Shown: positions 42,372-50,884, counted from the first letter of the stretch. The stretch: 61,673 nucleotides of DNA from JAVVUJ01 sp964582545 (GCA_964582545.1 CAZOSB010000013.1:1-61673), one strand, 5' to 3'. Made by a program: numbers and translations. Notes: a model not told the origin generated them from the sequence alone.

Positions 42372-42460
42372 GGTCTTGTGCTAGTCCACAATAAAAACGA
42401 CGTTTTTAATTGTGAATAGTAATAGAAACTGAATTTGCAGAAATAATGAAACAAATCACA

Positions 42461-42492
42461 TCAAAAGGACGTCTTTTAGGCGTCCTTTTTGA
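42461..42492 (+). terminator. Rho-independent terminator of the choline microcompartment operon
   Basis: TCAAAAGGACG (42461-42471) pairs with CGTCCTTTTTGA (42481-42492) around a 9-base loop, with a T-rich descending arm. An upstream weaker hairpin spans 42387-42414. The rest of the 268-base interval to 42640 is A/T-rich and shows no gene. Confidence 0.8.
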
Positions 42493-42639
42493 AAATCTAT
42501 ACTCTTTTTATATTTTTTAAAAAAAATTTTAAAAAAAGTTTTAAAAATCTTGTCACACCTATGTAAATAAACAATCTAAATGGATAGTGGCATATCAAAC
42601 AGGGTAGCTACACTAAGATTTAGAAAGGAGACATATTTT

Positions 42640-42939
42640 ATGTCAAACGTAGTCGAACTTACCTCATATACTCTTAAGAAAGAGGTATCTGTGACAGATT
42701 TTTTACTTGCTGCAGAGAAATTCAATAAAGAGTTTGTATCTTTACAAAAGGGGTATATTTCTCATAAACTACTTTCTGAGGGTGAAACATGGTCTGATTT
42801 AGCCATTTGGGAAACCATGGACGATGCCCATAACATTGGAAAAGTAATATTTGAAAGCGCCGTAGCTGGTGCCTACATGTCTTTTATAGACGAGGGAAGT
42901 GTAAAAGTAACTCATCTTTTGGTTGAAAGAAGTTATTAG
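42640..42939 (+). CDS. ABM-like dimeric alpha/beta-barrel protein
   Basis: The 99-residue protein has FLLAAEKFNKEFVSLQKGYI, then WSDLAIWETMDDAHNIG, in the strand-helix order of small dimeric alpha/beta barrels (antibiotic-biosynthesis-monooxygenase or stress-response barrel). These bind varied small molecules. I cannot assign a substrate. ATG 42640 has AAAGGAG upstream; the in-frame start at 42580 has none. It lies between the choline operon and an ECF sigma gene and is probably monocistronic. Confidence 0.6.
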   Translation: MSNVVELTSYTLKKEVSVTDFLLAAEKFNKEFVSLQKGYISHKLLSEGETWSDLAIWETMDDAHNIGKVIFESAVAGAYMSFIDEGSVKVTHLLVERSY

Positions 42940-43009
42940 AGACAAAATAGATAGAGTGAATATACGACATTCACTCTATCTATGAAATTTAATGAATTTA
43001 GGAGAAAAC

Positions 43010-43888
43010 ATGATAAATCCGTTAAGTGAGCATTATTCGGAAGATGAAGACTTTCGTTTGATAGAAAAAGCATTAAAGGGTTCGGAGGAATCACTTGCTG
43101 AATTAATTACGAAACATCAAAATTACATTTATAATATCGTATTCAAAATGGTACTTTCCCCATATGATGCGGAAGATGTAACACAGGAAATCATCATTAA
43201 AGTAATTACAAAATTGAGCCAATTCAAAGGAAACAGCAGCTTTCGGACATGGCTTTATAGAATCGCCATTAATCATACGCTCCAAATGAAGAAAAAATGG
43301 TTAGAAGAAAGATATCATACTTTTTCTTTGTATGAAAATGATCTGGATCTAATTGATGAACAAGCTTTAAGTGATTTTGAAGAAATTGAAATGAGGGATT
43401 TGATAGAAGAAGCAAGGCTTGGGTGTATGGCGGGAATGCTTTTATGCTTATCAAGGGAACAACGAATGGTGCTTATCCTTGGAGAAATCTTTGCCATGCC
43501 GCATGATTTAGGAGCTGAATTTTTAAATATTTCAAAAGACAACTTTCGCCAAAGATTATCAAGGGCAAAGCATGATTTATACCAATTTATGAATAAAAAA
43601 TGTGGGTTAATCAATAAAGAAAACCCCTGTAGGTGTCCTAAAAAAACCAAGGGATTTATAGCGGCTGGTTGGGTTGATGAAAAAAATATGAAGTTTAACA
43701 CTTCTTTTACAAAAAAAATTTATGAGGTCCTTTCAGATAAAGACAAACATTTAAAAGATATCGAGGAGAAGACCTATCAAAACTTATTGCAGGAACACCC
43801 ATTTCAAGAAAAGGAATTTATTAAAACCATGATGAAAAAAATGTTAGCGGACGGCAAGACGTTACGCTTATTTAACTTAGAAGCTTAA
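43010..43888 (+). CDS. ECF-type RNA polymerase sigma factor with C-terminal extension
   Basis: The roughly 292-residue protein has an ECF sigma region 2 (ESLAELITKHQNYIYNIVFK, YDAEDVTQEIIIKVITKL, FRTWLYRIAINHTLQ) and a region 4 (MLLCLSREQRMVLILGEIF, DNFRQRLSRAKHDL). A C-terminal extension of about 90 residues has a CRCPKKT segment, as in some ECF groups with regulatory tails. No anti-sigma gene is adjacent, so the tail may provide control. I chose ATG 43010 behind TTAGGAGA. The DNA alkylation repair gene follows after 20 bases, so they are likely co-transcribed. Confidence 0.88.
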   Translation: MINPLSEHYSEDEDFRLIEKALKGSEESLAELITKHQNYIYNIVFKMVLSPYDAEDVTQEIIIKVITKLSQFKGNSSFRTWLYRIAINHTLQMKKKWLEERYHTFSLYENDLDLIDEQALSDFEEIEMRDLIEEARLGCMAGMLLCLSREQRMVLILGEIFAMPHDLGAEFLNISKDNFRQRLSRAKHDLYQFMNKKCGLINKENPCRCPKKTKGFIAAGWVDEKNMKFNTSFTKKIYEVLSDKDKHLKDIEEKTYQNLLQEHPFQEKEFIKTMMKKMLADGKTLRLFNLEA

Positions 43889-43908
43889 TGGTTGGAAAGG
43901 AAATACAC

Positions 43909-45003
43909 ATGCCAGACTTATTAAAAAACATGTACAATCAAGAATCACTTCGAAACCTCGCAGTAGACCTTCAATCAGCGTATAAACCCTTCCATGTTGA
44001 GGACTTTTTAAAATCAACTATGGATGAAACCTGGGATAGTTTAGAATTAAAAGACAGGGTTCATCAAATAACTGTAAATTTAGGGAAATATCTGCCTCAA
44101 GATTATAAAACGGCCATTGGCATTATTGATAAAGTGGTAATGAACTATGGCAGTTGGTTGGAAGGCTTTGGTTTCTTCTTCCCAACCTTTGTTGAAATTT
44201 ATGGACAGGATGAAGTGAATTGGGAAATATCTATCAATGCATTAGAAAGATATACCCCATATGCATCTGCGGAATTTGCCGTAAGGCCATTTATCATGAA
44301 GCATGAGGAACGTATGATGGCACAGATGTATGCTTGGTCGAAGCATGAAAATGAACACGTGCGAAGACTTTCCAGCGAAGGCTGTCGCCCTCAGTTACCA
44401 TGGGCGCAGGTTTTACCCAAATACAAAAAAGACCCTTCGCCGGTTTTGCCTATATTGGAGCAATTAAAAAATGATCCGTCACTATCTGTACGAAAGAGCG
44501 TTGCCAATAACCTCAATGACATCTCCAAAACACATCCGGATTTAGTTGCAAAACTCGCAAAGGAGTGGTATGGGAAAACTGAATACACCGATTGGATTGT
44601 GAAGCATGGATGCAGAACACTTCTTAAAAAAGGAAACAGAGAGGTGTTGGCTATCTTTGGATACGACGATGTGGCTTCTGTAGATGTATATGGTTTTACT
44701 TTAGAGGCAACAACTATTTCGCTGGGAGAGGATATTAGATTCTCTTTTGAAATTTCAACAAAGAAACCGACAAAAATAAGACTGGAGTATGGAATCGATT
44801 ATGTGAAATCAAATGGGAAAACAAATAGAAAGATTTTTCAAATATCAGAAATTTCATTAAAAGAAAACGATAAGAAGTCCTATAAAAAAAATCACTCTTT
44901 TGCAGATTTAAGCACAAGGAAGCATTATCCAGGCATCCATTCCATTTCCCTTATCGTCAATGGTCTGGAGCGAGGAAAACTGGATTTTCAATTAGATGGT
45001 TAA
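43909..45003 (+). CDS. DNA alkylation repair protein (AlkD-like HEAT repeats)
   Basis: The 364-residue protein is helical in its first 250 residues. Motifs such as YGSWLEGFGFFFPTFVEIYG, MAQMYAWSKHENEHVRRLSS and SLSVRKSVANNLNDISKTHP are typical of the AlkC/AlkD DNA glycosylase-like families, which remove alkylated purines with HEAT-like repeats. The C-terminal 100 residues form a strand-rich domain (VDVYGFTLEATTISLGE), as in AlkC-type members with an Ig-like tail. I chose ATG 43909 behind GGAAAGGA. Expression probably depends on the preceding ECF sigma factor. Confidence 0.85.
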   Translation: MPDLLKNMYNQESLRNLAVDLQSAYKPFHVEDFLKSTMDETWDSLELKDRVHQITVNLGKYLPQDYKTAIGIIDKVVMNYGSWLEGFGFFFPTFVEIYGQDEVNWEISINALERYTPYASAEFAVRPFIMKHEERMMAQMYAWSKHENEHVRRLSSEGCRPQLPWAQVLPKYKKDPSPVLPILEQLKNDPSLSVRKSVANNLNDISKTHPDLVAKLAKEWYGKTEYTDWIVKHGCRTLLKKGNREVLAIFGYDDVASVDVYGFTLEATTISLGEDIRFSFEISTKKPTKIRLEYGIDYVKSNGKTNRKIFQISEISLKENDKKSYKKNHSFADLSTRKHYPGIHSISLIVNGLERGKLDFQLDG

Positions 45004-45065
45004 TTTCACTTAATTAATTATTCGTCAAATAAAAAGTAGATTAAATTTTTTGGATTTTGACTTTT

Positions 45066-45145
45066 AATTTGGTATAAGTTGTAAAGATAATCAAATTGGA
45101 CATAAGTTGTAATAGGTAACCAAATTGGGTATAATTTGTATTATG
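45066..45145 (+). repeat. Three imperfect tandem repeats before the DUF4177 gene
   Basis: Units starting AATTTGGTATAAGTTGTAA (about 45066), AAATTGGACATAAGTTGTAA (about 45093) and AAATTGGGTATAATTTGTA (about 45122) recur with a 27 to 29 base period. The last unit contains a TATAAT-like box. They look like stacked regulator or promoter sites. Confidence 0.5.
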
Positions 45146-45201
45146 AAAATGATTCGTCGATATAGTGATAAATTTATAGAATATCAAGGAGGGTTACCGT
45201 T

Positions 45202-45360
45202 TTGAAAAAGTACGAATATAAAGTAATGCAAGGTAAAGATCCAAAGCACGCTGAACAAATCATGAATGAAATGTCTAACGATGGGTGGAGAGTAGTGGAC
45301 ACAGCGGTTTGGAGAAATTTTACAGTTATGATAATCATCACTTTTGAAAGAGAGCATTGA
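45202..45360 (+). CDS. DUF4177-like small protein
   Basis: A 52-residue protein starts at TTG 45202, eight bases after a strong AAGGAGGG site. It reads KKYEYKVMQGKDPKHAEQIM, then NEMSNDGWRVVDTAV and ends MIIITFEREH. The YEYKV start, the central SNDGWRVV and the final ITFER strand match the DUF4177 pattern of very small alpha/beta proteins. The function is unknown. It stands alone between the repeat array and the AraC gene. Confidence 0.7.
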   Translation: MKKYEYKVMQGKDPKHAEQIMNEMSNDGWRVVDTAVWRNFTVMIIITFEREH

Positions 45361-45417
45361 GTGTAAAGCCAACATAATGTTTTTATGTTATCCTATTGAC
45401 ATAAGGAGGTGCTTATT

Positions 45418-46335
45418 ATGCACGCATGGAAACAGATACAATTAACCGTAGATTATATTGAAGGTCATATTTCAGAAGAAATCGCAATCGCAGATTTGGC
45501 AGAGGTTGCCTCACTTTCACAATTTTATTATCAACGATTGTTCAGCCGCTTGGTTAAAAAACCTGTAAATGAATACATTAAGCTTCGACGTTTGGCAAGA
45601 GCCTGCGAGATATTATCCGATAAGAATAAACGAATTCTGGACATTGCTCTTGACTTTGGATTTTCATCTCACTCCTCATTTACACGTACATTTAAGGAAG
45701 CCTTTGGTATTACGCCGGAGGAATTTCGTACAAACCCTATTAGGTTAAACAATTTCGGGAAACCTGAACTTTTGCTCAATTACGCATTGGTTGATGAAAA
45801 TGTACTTTTAGTTACGGATGGGATTGTACTGGAAATCACTCGTAAACAACTGTTAACCTCTGAATATTTTATTGGACTCACCGCGAAAGCATCAATGGCA
45901 CAAATTCCTGTTGGTGTGGAAACAGGGGTAGACACACTGGGAGCATTATGGGATAATTTTCATGCAAGTAAATCAAATATTCCAACTTTGATAGAATCTG
46001 GTGATGAGGTTGGAGTATCTATGATGGGTAATGAGGAGGGTTATTTTACTTATTTTGTTGGGGCACAAGCAAAGTCCGATGAACAGATTGATGGCTACAC
46101 CAATTGGAACCTTCCAGCAAGCGAATATATCGTGTGTTCCATTGAAGCGGAAAGTTTCGAGCATTTGGTCATGGATGCACTGTATAAAGCACAAGGGTAT
46201 CTCTTTGGAACTTGGCTTCCGAATCATAACTTGGTTACGGAATCGTTTTGTGTTGAGCGGTATAAAAGTCATTCTTCGGACACAACTTGTATGGAAATAT
46301 GGGTGCTTCCCATTAAACTAAAGGAGCAGATATGA
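45418..46335 (+). CDS. AraC-family regulator with GyrI-like effector domain
   Basis: The roughly 305-residue protein has two helix-turn-helix motifs at the N-terminus (AIADLAEVASLSQFYYQRLF; ILDIALDFGFSSHSSFTRTF followed by GITPEEFR). The C-terminal half is a GyrI/BmrR-type effector-binding domain (about 115-305). This order is typical of Rob/SoxS-like relatives that sense small hydrophobic or cationic compounds. I chose ATG 45418 with AAGGAGGT at 45403-45410. It overlaps the DUF3788 gene by four bases (ATGA), so that protein is probably translated with it. Confidence 0.9.
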   Translation: MHAWKQIQLTVDYIEGHISEEIAIADLAEVASLSQFYYQRLFSRLVKKPVNEYIKLRRLARACEILSDKNKRILDIALDFGFSSHSSFTRTFKEAFGITPEEFRTNPIRLNNFGKPELLLNYALVDENVLLVTDGIVLEITRKQLLTSEYFIGLTAKASMAQIPVGVETGVDTLGALWDNFHASKSNIPTLIESGDEVGVSMMGNEEGYFTYFVGAQAKSDEQIDGYTNWNLPASEYIVCSIEAESFEHLVMDALYKAQGYLFGTWLPNHNLVTESFCVERYKSHSSDTTCMEIWVLPIKLKEQI

Positions 46336-46751
46336 TATGGAGCGAGCTTTATACAGGAGGAAATCAACCTACATTTGAAAATGTAAATGATTTTATAAAG
46401 AATCATTTATTTAAGGAACTCTGTATGTATTTAGAAAGCAACTTTTCCGTGTCACTTAAAATGGAATATAGCTGTTGCTCAATGCAAAAAGGTTGGAATA
46501 TCAAGTATAAAAAGGGTGGCAAGAGCCTTTGTATCCTCTATCCAATGGGCGGATATTTTTTAGCCCTTGTGGTAATTAATGAGAAAGATAAAATGGAAGC
46601 CGATTATATTATTACTACTTGTAGTGAGTATGTTCAGAAACTTTATAACACCACGTTATTTTCAAGAGGTAGTAAATGGTTAATGATAAAGGTTAGAGAA
46701 AACACTATTCTAGATGATTTGATAAAGTTGATTCACTTACGGGCAAATTAA
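46332..46751 (+). CDS. DUF3788 family protein
   Basis: The 139-residue protein has NVNDFIKNHLFKELCMYLES, GWNIKYKKGGKSLCILYPMG and GYFLALVVINEKDKMEADYI. It ends GSKWLMIKVRENTILDDLIK, the usual layout of DUF3788. These proteins are commonly encoded beside AraC regulators with GyrI-like domains, as here. The role is unknown; a ligand-binding partner of the regulator is plausible. The ATG overlaps the AraC stop. Confidence 0.8.
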   Translation: MIWSELYTGGNQPTFENVNDFIKNHLFKELCMYLESNFSVSLKMEYSCCSMQKGWNIKYKKGGKSLCILYPMGGYFLALVVINEKDKMEADYIITTCSEYVQKLYNTTLFSRGSKWLMIKVRENTILDDLIKLIHLRAN

Positions 46752-46900
46752 AAAAAATCATGATATTGAATTAAAGTGTTTGAACAAATGCGTTATTGAA
46801 AGAAAATATTGTTGATATGACGGAAGATTTATATTATAGCGTGATATATGGTAGATAATGTTATTAGTGTAAGTAAGATATTTTTGGAAAGAGGTTATTG

Positions 46901-47392
46901 ATGGAACCATTGATTTTTATGTTTTGTTTAACACTACACAATATGGAGGAAGCGCTGTGGTTTACCGAGTGGAGAATAAAAACCATGCCAAATAGTCGCA
47001 GGTCATTCCAAAAGCAGCATTTTAATTTTGCAGTGTTAGGAATTACCATATTAGGTTATTTGGCATCTGGATTATCGATTATGTATCCCAATAATATAAT
47101 GATTGAATTTTGTTTTATTGGGTTTGTAGGAGCAATGCTTGTAAATATTATAGCTCCTCATTTGCTCCTTACGTTACGATACAAGAAATATTGTCCAGGC
47201 GTATTTACAGGTGTCTTCCTAATGGCACCCCTTAATAGTATTATTCTTTACAATGCTGTTAACTCACATTTGAAAGTAAGTGAAGTGCTAATATCTACGA
47301 TTGTTGTTGGAATTGTGCTTCTTTTGTCAATTCCTGTATTTGAAAAAATCGCTAAGAGTGTGTTAAAAGATATTCATAAAGAGTCAATGTAG
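46901..47392 (+). CDS. HXXEE-domain membrane protein
   Basis: The 163-residue protein has LTLHNMEEALWFTEW near the N-terminus, the HxxEE motif that names the family. About four hydrophobic helices follow, with histidines and acidic residues placed near the membrane face (IIAPHLLLTLRYK). The function is unknown; the motif may bind metal. I chose ATG 46901 over TTG 46898, with GAAAGAGG upstream. TTGATA at 46812-46817 and a TATAGC box 17 bases later may be its promoter. Confidence 0.8.
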   Translation: MEPLIFMFCLTLHNMEEALWFTEWRIKTMPNSRRSFQKQHFNFAVLGITILGYLASGLSIMYPNNIMIEFCFIGFVGAMLVNIIAPHLLLTLRYKKYCPGVFTGVFLMAPLNSIILYNAVNSHLKVSEVLISTIVVGIVLLLSIPVFEKIAKSVLKDIHKESM

Positions 47393-47675
47393 TCAAAGAT
47401 AATATTAACGAAATAACAAAAAGGTAACATATGATTTTTGCAGGTAACGGTAACACTAACATTGGGAAATTGCCTTTTATTTTTTTTGCGTATCTTTATA
47501 AAGTAACTATTAAATTTGTGGAATTTATCATGTAATTACAAAGAATGGGAATAATAATTAGATAACACAAATTGTTAAAATCTTTTTTTCTCACCTTTAT
47601 TGAACAGAGCTAATTTCGAAGTTGCTAGGTGTTTGATGTTGGATGAGTGATTTTATATAATCGGAGGTGCTAATA

Positions 47676-48020
47676 TTGGAATGGGCAGGATGGGTTGCTC
47701 TTATGATTTTATTATTTTATTCTTCATTTCCGGGCAAAGTGAGGAAACTCGAAAAAGAATTAAAAAAATTAAAGAAAAAGCAACAAGGAGGTAACGACAT
47801 GTCAAAAATAATAAATCAATTAATCGGTAAAAACTGCAAAATCCTAGCAGATCAAGAATCATTTTTTGATGGAAGCTTGAATGTTGAATGTATGGTATTA
47901 GATGCTGATGAAGAATGGATTAAATTCACTTATACGGATAAAAAGAACATGGTTATTACAAAAATTTTAAGAATTGATTCCATAGAAAATATTGAATTAA
48001 TACACGATCAAAATGAGTAA
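47676..48020 (+). CDS. Small membrane-anchored protein with a second strong internal start
   Basis: The TTG at 47676, behind CGGAGGTG, opens a 114-residue protein. It has one hydrophobic helix (WAGWVALMILLFYSSF), a lysine-rich linker (KLEKELKKLKKK) and a small soluble domain. A second in-frame ATG at 47799 is preceded by AAGGAGGT (47785-47792) with six bases spacing. That is a stronger site than the first and would give a 73-residue soluble form beginning SKIINQLIGKNCKIL. One gene may therefore make membrane and soluble isoforms. I do not recognise the family; the domain is mainly beta strand. Confidence 0.65.
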   Translation: MEWAGWVALMILLFYSSFPGKVRKLEKELKKLKKKQQGGNDMSKIINQLIGKNCKILADQESFFDGSLNVECMVLDADEEWIKFTYTDKKNMVITKILRIDSIENIELIHDQNE

Positions 48021-48082
48021 ACCTGTATGAACACAAATTTTGCAGATACGAGGTAAAGTTAACGTTCATAAGGAGTCCTATT

Positions 48083-48340
48083 ATGGAAAAATATCAAAAG
48101 GTAGCGAAATATGTATTAATCGGTATTGTAGCATTTTGCTTATTAAATTTCGCTTTATATTATATGAAAATACCGGTACCAGAAACTAGCTTGACATCAA
48201 TAATTCTACTGTGTTATTGCAGTTCCAGCTTAATTATGCAGATCGGTTATTATAAGACTAAAACACAGAAATATTATAAAACCATTATCATCGGTGATAT
48301 TATCATAATCGCTTTATGTTTATATTGGATCATTACTTGA
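48083..48340 (+). CDS. Small membrane protein, three hydrophobic helices
   Basis: The 85-residue protein has hydrophobic segments at about 10-27 (YVLIGIVAFCLLNFALYY), 37-53 (SIILLCYCSSSLIMQIG) and 66-85. No family is recognised. AAGGAGTCC lies upstream of ATG 48083. It follows the dual-start gene by 62 bases and may belong to the same unit. Confidence 0.6.
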   Translation: MEKYQKVAKYVLIGIVAFCLLNFALYYMKIPVPETSLTSIILLCYCSSSLIMQIGYYKTKTQKYYKTIIIGDIIIIALCLYWIIT

Positions 48341-48467
48341 GCATAAGATGATAAGCAAATCCTATGCAACAAGCATTGCTGAGGCAGGAACAAATTTATT
48401 TTGTTATATGGATAAGCAAGGAGTGCCGCATGGAAATTAAAAAAATTTGCCAGAAGAACACTTTATC

Positions 48468-48496
48468 TTGACACTGTAAACTTTACATGTTACAAT
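48468..48496 (+). promoter_or_regulatory. Promoter and dyad operator of the TetR-flavodoxin operon
   Basis: TTGACA (48468-48473) and TACAAT (48491-48496) are 17 bases apart. The dyad TGTAAA-C-TTTACA (48475-48487) fills the spacer, and a second CTTTACAT copy lies just downstream. The TetR protein encoded at 48563 probably binds here and represses its own operon. Confidence 0.65.
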
Positions 48497-48562
48497 CTTT
48501 ACATCGTTAAGATTGCTGGATATAATTTTTATGGCGTTAAGATTAAAGGGAGGATGAGAAGT

Positions 48563-49162
48563 ATGAAAGATTTGCCATATCATCATGGTGATCTCCGAAA
48601 TAAGCTCATTGAGTCAGGAATATTGCTGATCAGTGAAGAAGGTGTAAAAGGGTTTTCAATAAGAAAAGTTGCTGCAAAATGTGGCGTCAGTCACGCAGCT
48701 CCATACAGTCACTTTAAGGACATTGAAGAGCTAACTCATGCGATGGGCGAATATGTGACCGAAAAGTTTATGAAAAAGCTATCCGCATCCATTGAGGGGC
48801 AAAAGAATAACTGTATGGCAGTATCGCAGCTTGGAACTGCATATATTTCTTTTTTCAGCGAAAACCCCCATTACTTTCAATTTCTTTTCTATCATTCAAA
48901 TTTGGTGATTGATTTGGATTGTGATGAAAACAATGATTATCCACCATTTGGATTGTTTAAGGAAATTGCATATGGTGCGTTTCAGGACATTGGGTTGGCA
49001 AAAGAAGCGTATTTAAACAATCTGCTTGCCCTGTGGTCAATGGTACATGGTGTTTCTTCATTGCTTACCAACAAGGGCGTGCAGTATTCCGGTAACTGGA
49101 GCGATGTGCTCCAAGCATATGTTTTAAAGGGAGGATCACACTGTGAAAATGATCATACATGA
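48563..49162 (+). CDS. TetR/AcrR-family regulator
   Basis: The 199-residue protein has an N-terminal helix-turn-helix (YHHGDLRNKLIESGILLISE, then FSIRKVAAKCGVSHAAPYSH, with FKDIEELTHAM) and a helical C-terminal ligand domain of the TetR_C_33-like kind. I chose ATG 48563, ten bases after GGGAGG; the ATG at 48554 is too close to that site. The end overlaps the next gene by 20 bases. It likely senses a small compound handled by the two flavodoxin-like proteins that follow. Confidence 0.88.
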   Translation: MKDLPYHHGDLRNKLIESGILLISEEGVKGFSIRKVAAKCGVSHAAPYSHFKDIEELTHAMGEYVTEKFMKKLSASIEGQKNNCMAVSQLGTAYISFFSENPHYFQFLFYHSNLVIDLDCDENNDYPPFGLFKEIAYGAFQDIGLAKEAYLNNLLALWSMVHGVSSLLTNKGVQYSGNWSDVLQAYVLKGGSHCENDHT

Positions 49163-49646
49163 TTTGACGCAACAGGAGTTTGCGTCAGTGTTTCCCAATA
49201 TGGATAGGGATACTGTTATCCTATCGGATGATGGTTCTATCTGCAACTGTATTGGTTGCTTTGGATGTTGGGTTAAAACACCAGGGGTATGCGTTTTGAA
49301 AGACGGATATCAAAATATGGGGGAATTGCTATCAAAATGCAGTGAGCTGGTCATTATCAGTCGATGTTTATATGGAAGTTACAGCCCATTCGTTCGCAAT
49401 GTCTTAGATCGAAGCATACCCTATCTATTGCCCTATTTTGTTCCCCAAAACGGCGAGACCCATCATAAAAATCGTTATACGAATACCATTGATTTCTCAG
49501 CACATTTTTATGGAGATGACATCAGCGAAAAGGAGCAAGAAACAGCTAAAAAGTTAGTCGTTGCAAATGGTATCAACTTTTACATGTCCGGACGCAAAAC
49601 TTATTTTTACAAAAACTTTAAAGATATTGGAGGGGTAATGGCATGA
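49143..49646 (+). CDS. Flavodoxin-fold oxidoreductase (NADPH-dependent FMN reductase-like)
   Basis: The 167-residue protein contains CNCIGCFGCWVKTPGVCVLKD, quoted here as CIGCFGCW and PGVCVLKD, then LVIISRCLYGSYSPFVRNVL and DRSIPYL. This pattern belongs to the iron-sulfur flavodoxin-related NAD(P)H oxidoreductases that bind FMN. The start at GTG 49143 has GGGAGG upstream and overlaps the TetR gene. It is followed with overlap by a second flavodoxin-type protein, so the pair probably form one redox system or two subunits. Confidence 0.75.
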   Translation: MKMIIHDLTQQEFASVFPNMDRDTVILSDDGSICNCIGCFGCWVKTPGVCVLKDGYQNMGELLSKCSELVIISRCLYGSYSPFVRNVLDRSIPYLLPYFVPQNGETHHKNRYTNTIDFSAHFYGDDISEKEQETAKKLVVANGINFYMSGRKTYFYKNFKDIGGVMA

Positions 49647-50287
49647 AGATCGCAATGATGAACGGCAGCCCGAAGCTTGGAAATAGCAATTCGGGGATAC
49701 TGTTAAAAATGCTGGGGGAAATGATTGATACTGAACATAAAATAACGCATTACAATATCAATAAAAAACCCCTTACCGATGAACAATATATCGAGCTTTG
49801 CCATGTTGATACACTGATTTTTGCATTTCCATTATATATTGACGCTATTCCGGCGCATCTATTTCGGATGATGATTACCCTTGAGGGGTATCTTAAAAGA
49901 GAGGTAAAGCATAATATTTCGGTTTATGTTATAATAAATAACGGATTCTATGAGGGACATCAAAACCATATTGCCGTTGAGATTATGGAGAACTGGTGTA
50001 AGCGATGTGGGCTGCATTTTGGGCAAGCCATCGGGCAGGGTGCTGGTGAGATGTTAGGGTCTACTCAAAATGTACCACTGGGGCGTGGCCCCAATAAAAA
50101 CCTGGGAAAAGCCATGCAGTCTCTTGCAAATAATATCAATACAAAGAGCACAGGAGAAACCATACTGAGCAGTCCAAATTTCCCTCATTTTGCCTGGAAG
50201 CTGGGCGCGACACTGTATTGGCAGTTAGAAGCGAAGAAAAATGACTTAAAAATAAGGGATATCAAAAGAAAGATAGAGACTTATTAA
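49643..50287 (+). CDS. Flavodoxin-fold NAD(P)H-dependent oxidoreductase-like protein
   Basis: The 214-residue protein starts KIAMMNGSPKLGNSNSGILL, the phosphate-binding loop of flavodoxin-like NAD(P)H oxidoreductases, and has LIFAFPLYIDAIPAHLFRMM. A C-terminal part of about 60 residues (NLGKAMQSLANNI and the following) is longer than in the simplest members. It overlaps the previous gene by four bases (ATGA). No substrate can be read; quinone, nitro- or azo-compound reduction is common for the fold. Confidence 0.8.
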   Translation: MKIAMMNGSPKLGNSNSGILLKMLGEMIDTEHKITHYNINKKPLTDEQYIELCHVDTLIFAFPLYIDAIPAHLFRMMITLEGYLKREVKHNISVYVIINNGFYEGHQNHIAVEIMENWCKRCGLHFGQAIGQGAGEMLGSTQNVPLGRGPNKNLGKAMQSLANNINTKSTGETILSSPNFPHFAWKLGATLYWQLEAKKNDLKIRDIKRKIETY

Positions 50288-50419
50288 AGCTGTTAGTTCG
50301 GATTTTTGGGCATGGAAAGTCTAGAAGGAATCCTAGGTTGGTATAAAAATAAGCTAGAAATTATAAATAAAACTGATAGATGATATAATTAATTTTCTGA
50401 CAAGCAGAAAGGAAAAAAT

Positions 50420-50884
50420 ATGAAATATATTTGTACATTAATTGCAGTAAAAGATATTGAGAAATCAAAGAAATTCTATTATGATGTATTAGACCAAGAT
50501 GTCATTGAAGATTTAGGCGCAAATGTCACATTGACAGGTGGTTTCGCTTTGCAGACTTCAGACAGCTGGGGGAGCTTTATTCATAAAAATCCTAATGAAA
50601 TCGCTTATGGCAACAACGATGCGGAACTATACTTTGAAGAGGATGACCTAGATAACTTTATAGAAAAGTTAAACAAATTTGACATCGAATATGTTCATCC
50701 CCTAATAGAACACTCGTGGGGACAACGTGTGATACGGTTCTATGACTTAGATAAGCATATTATAGAAGTTGGTGAAAATATGGCGGTTGTCGTAAAACGT
50801 TTTATAAACAACGGTTTGACCATGGAACAAACTGCTATCCGTATGGATGTTCCAATGGATTATGTTAAAGGGTTGTTAAGGTAG
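50420..50884 (+). CDS. VOC-family (glyoxalase/bleomycin-resistance) protein
   Basis: The 154-residue protein has the beta-alpha-beta-beta-beta units of the vicinal oxygen chelate fold: CTLIAVKDIEKSKKFYYDVL, then YFEEDDLDNFIEKLNKF, and RVIRFYDLDKHIIEVGENM with the metal-binding Glu. The last 30 residues add a helical extension, NGLTMEQTAIRMDVPMDYVK. Such proteins bind metal and either isomerise small molecules or sequester drugs. The target is unknown. AGAAAGGAAA lies upstream of ATG 50420. Confidence 0.88.
   Translation: MKYICTLIAVKDIEKSKKFYYDVLDQDVIEDLGANVTLTGGFALQTSDSWGSFIHKNPNEIAYGNNDAELYFEEDDLDNFIEKLNKFDIEYVHPLIEHSWGQRVIRFYDLDKHIIEVGENMAVVVKRFINNGLTMEQTAIRMDVPMDYVKGLLR

Noticed and set aside
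45066..45145. CRISPR-like array in the three AAATTGG repeats
   Set aside because: Repeats are imperfect, the period is under 30 bases with no unique spacers, and no cas genes are present.
47434..47541. A 34-residue frame starting MIFAGNGNTN between HXXEE and the dual-start gene
   Set aside because: Weak AAAGG site, low-complexity A/T-rich content and no context; not enough to call a gene.
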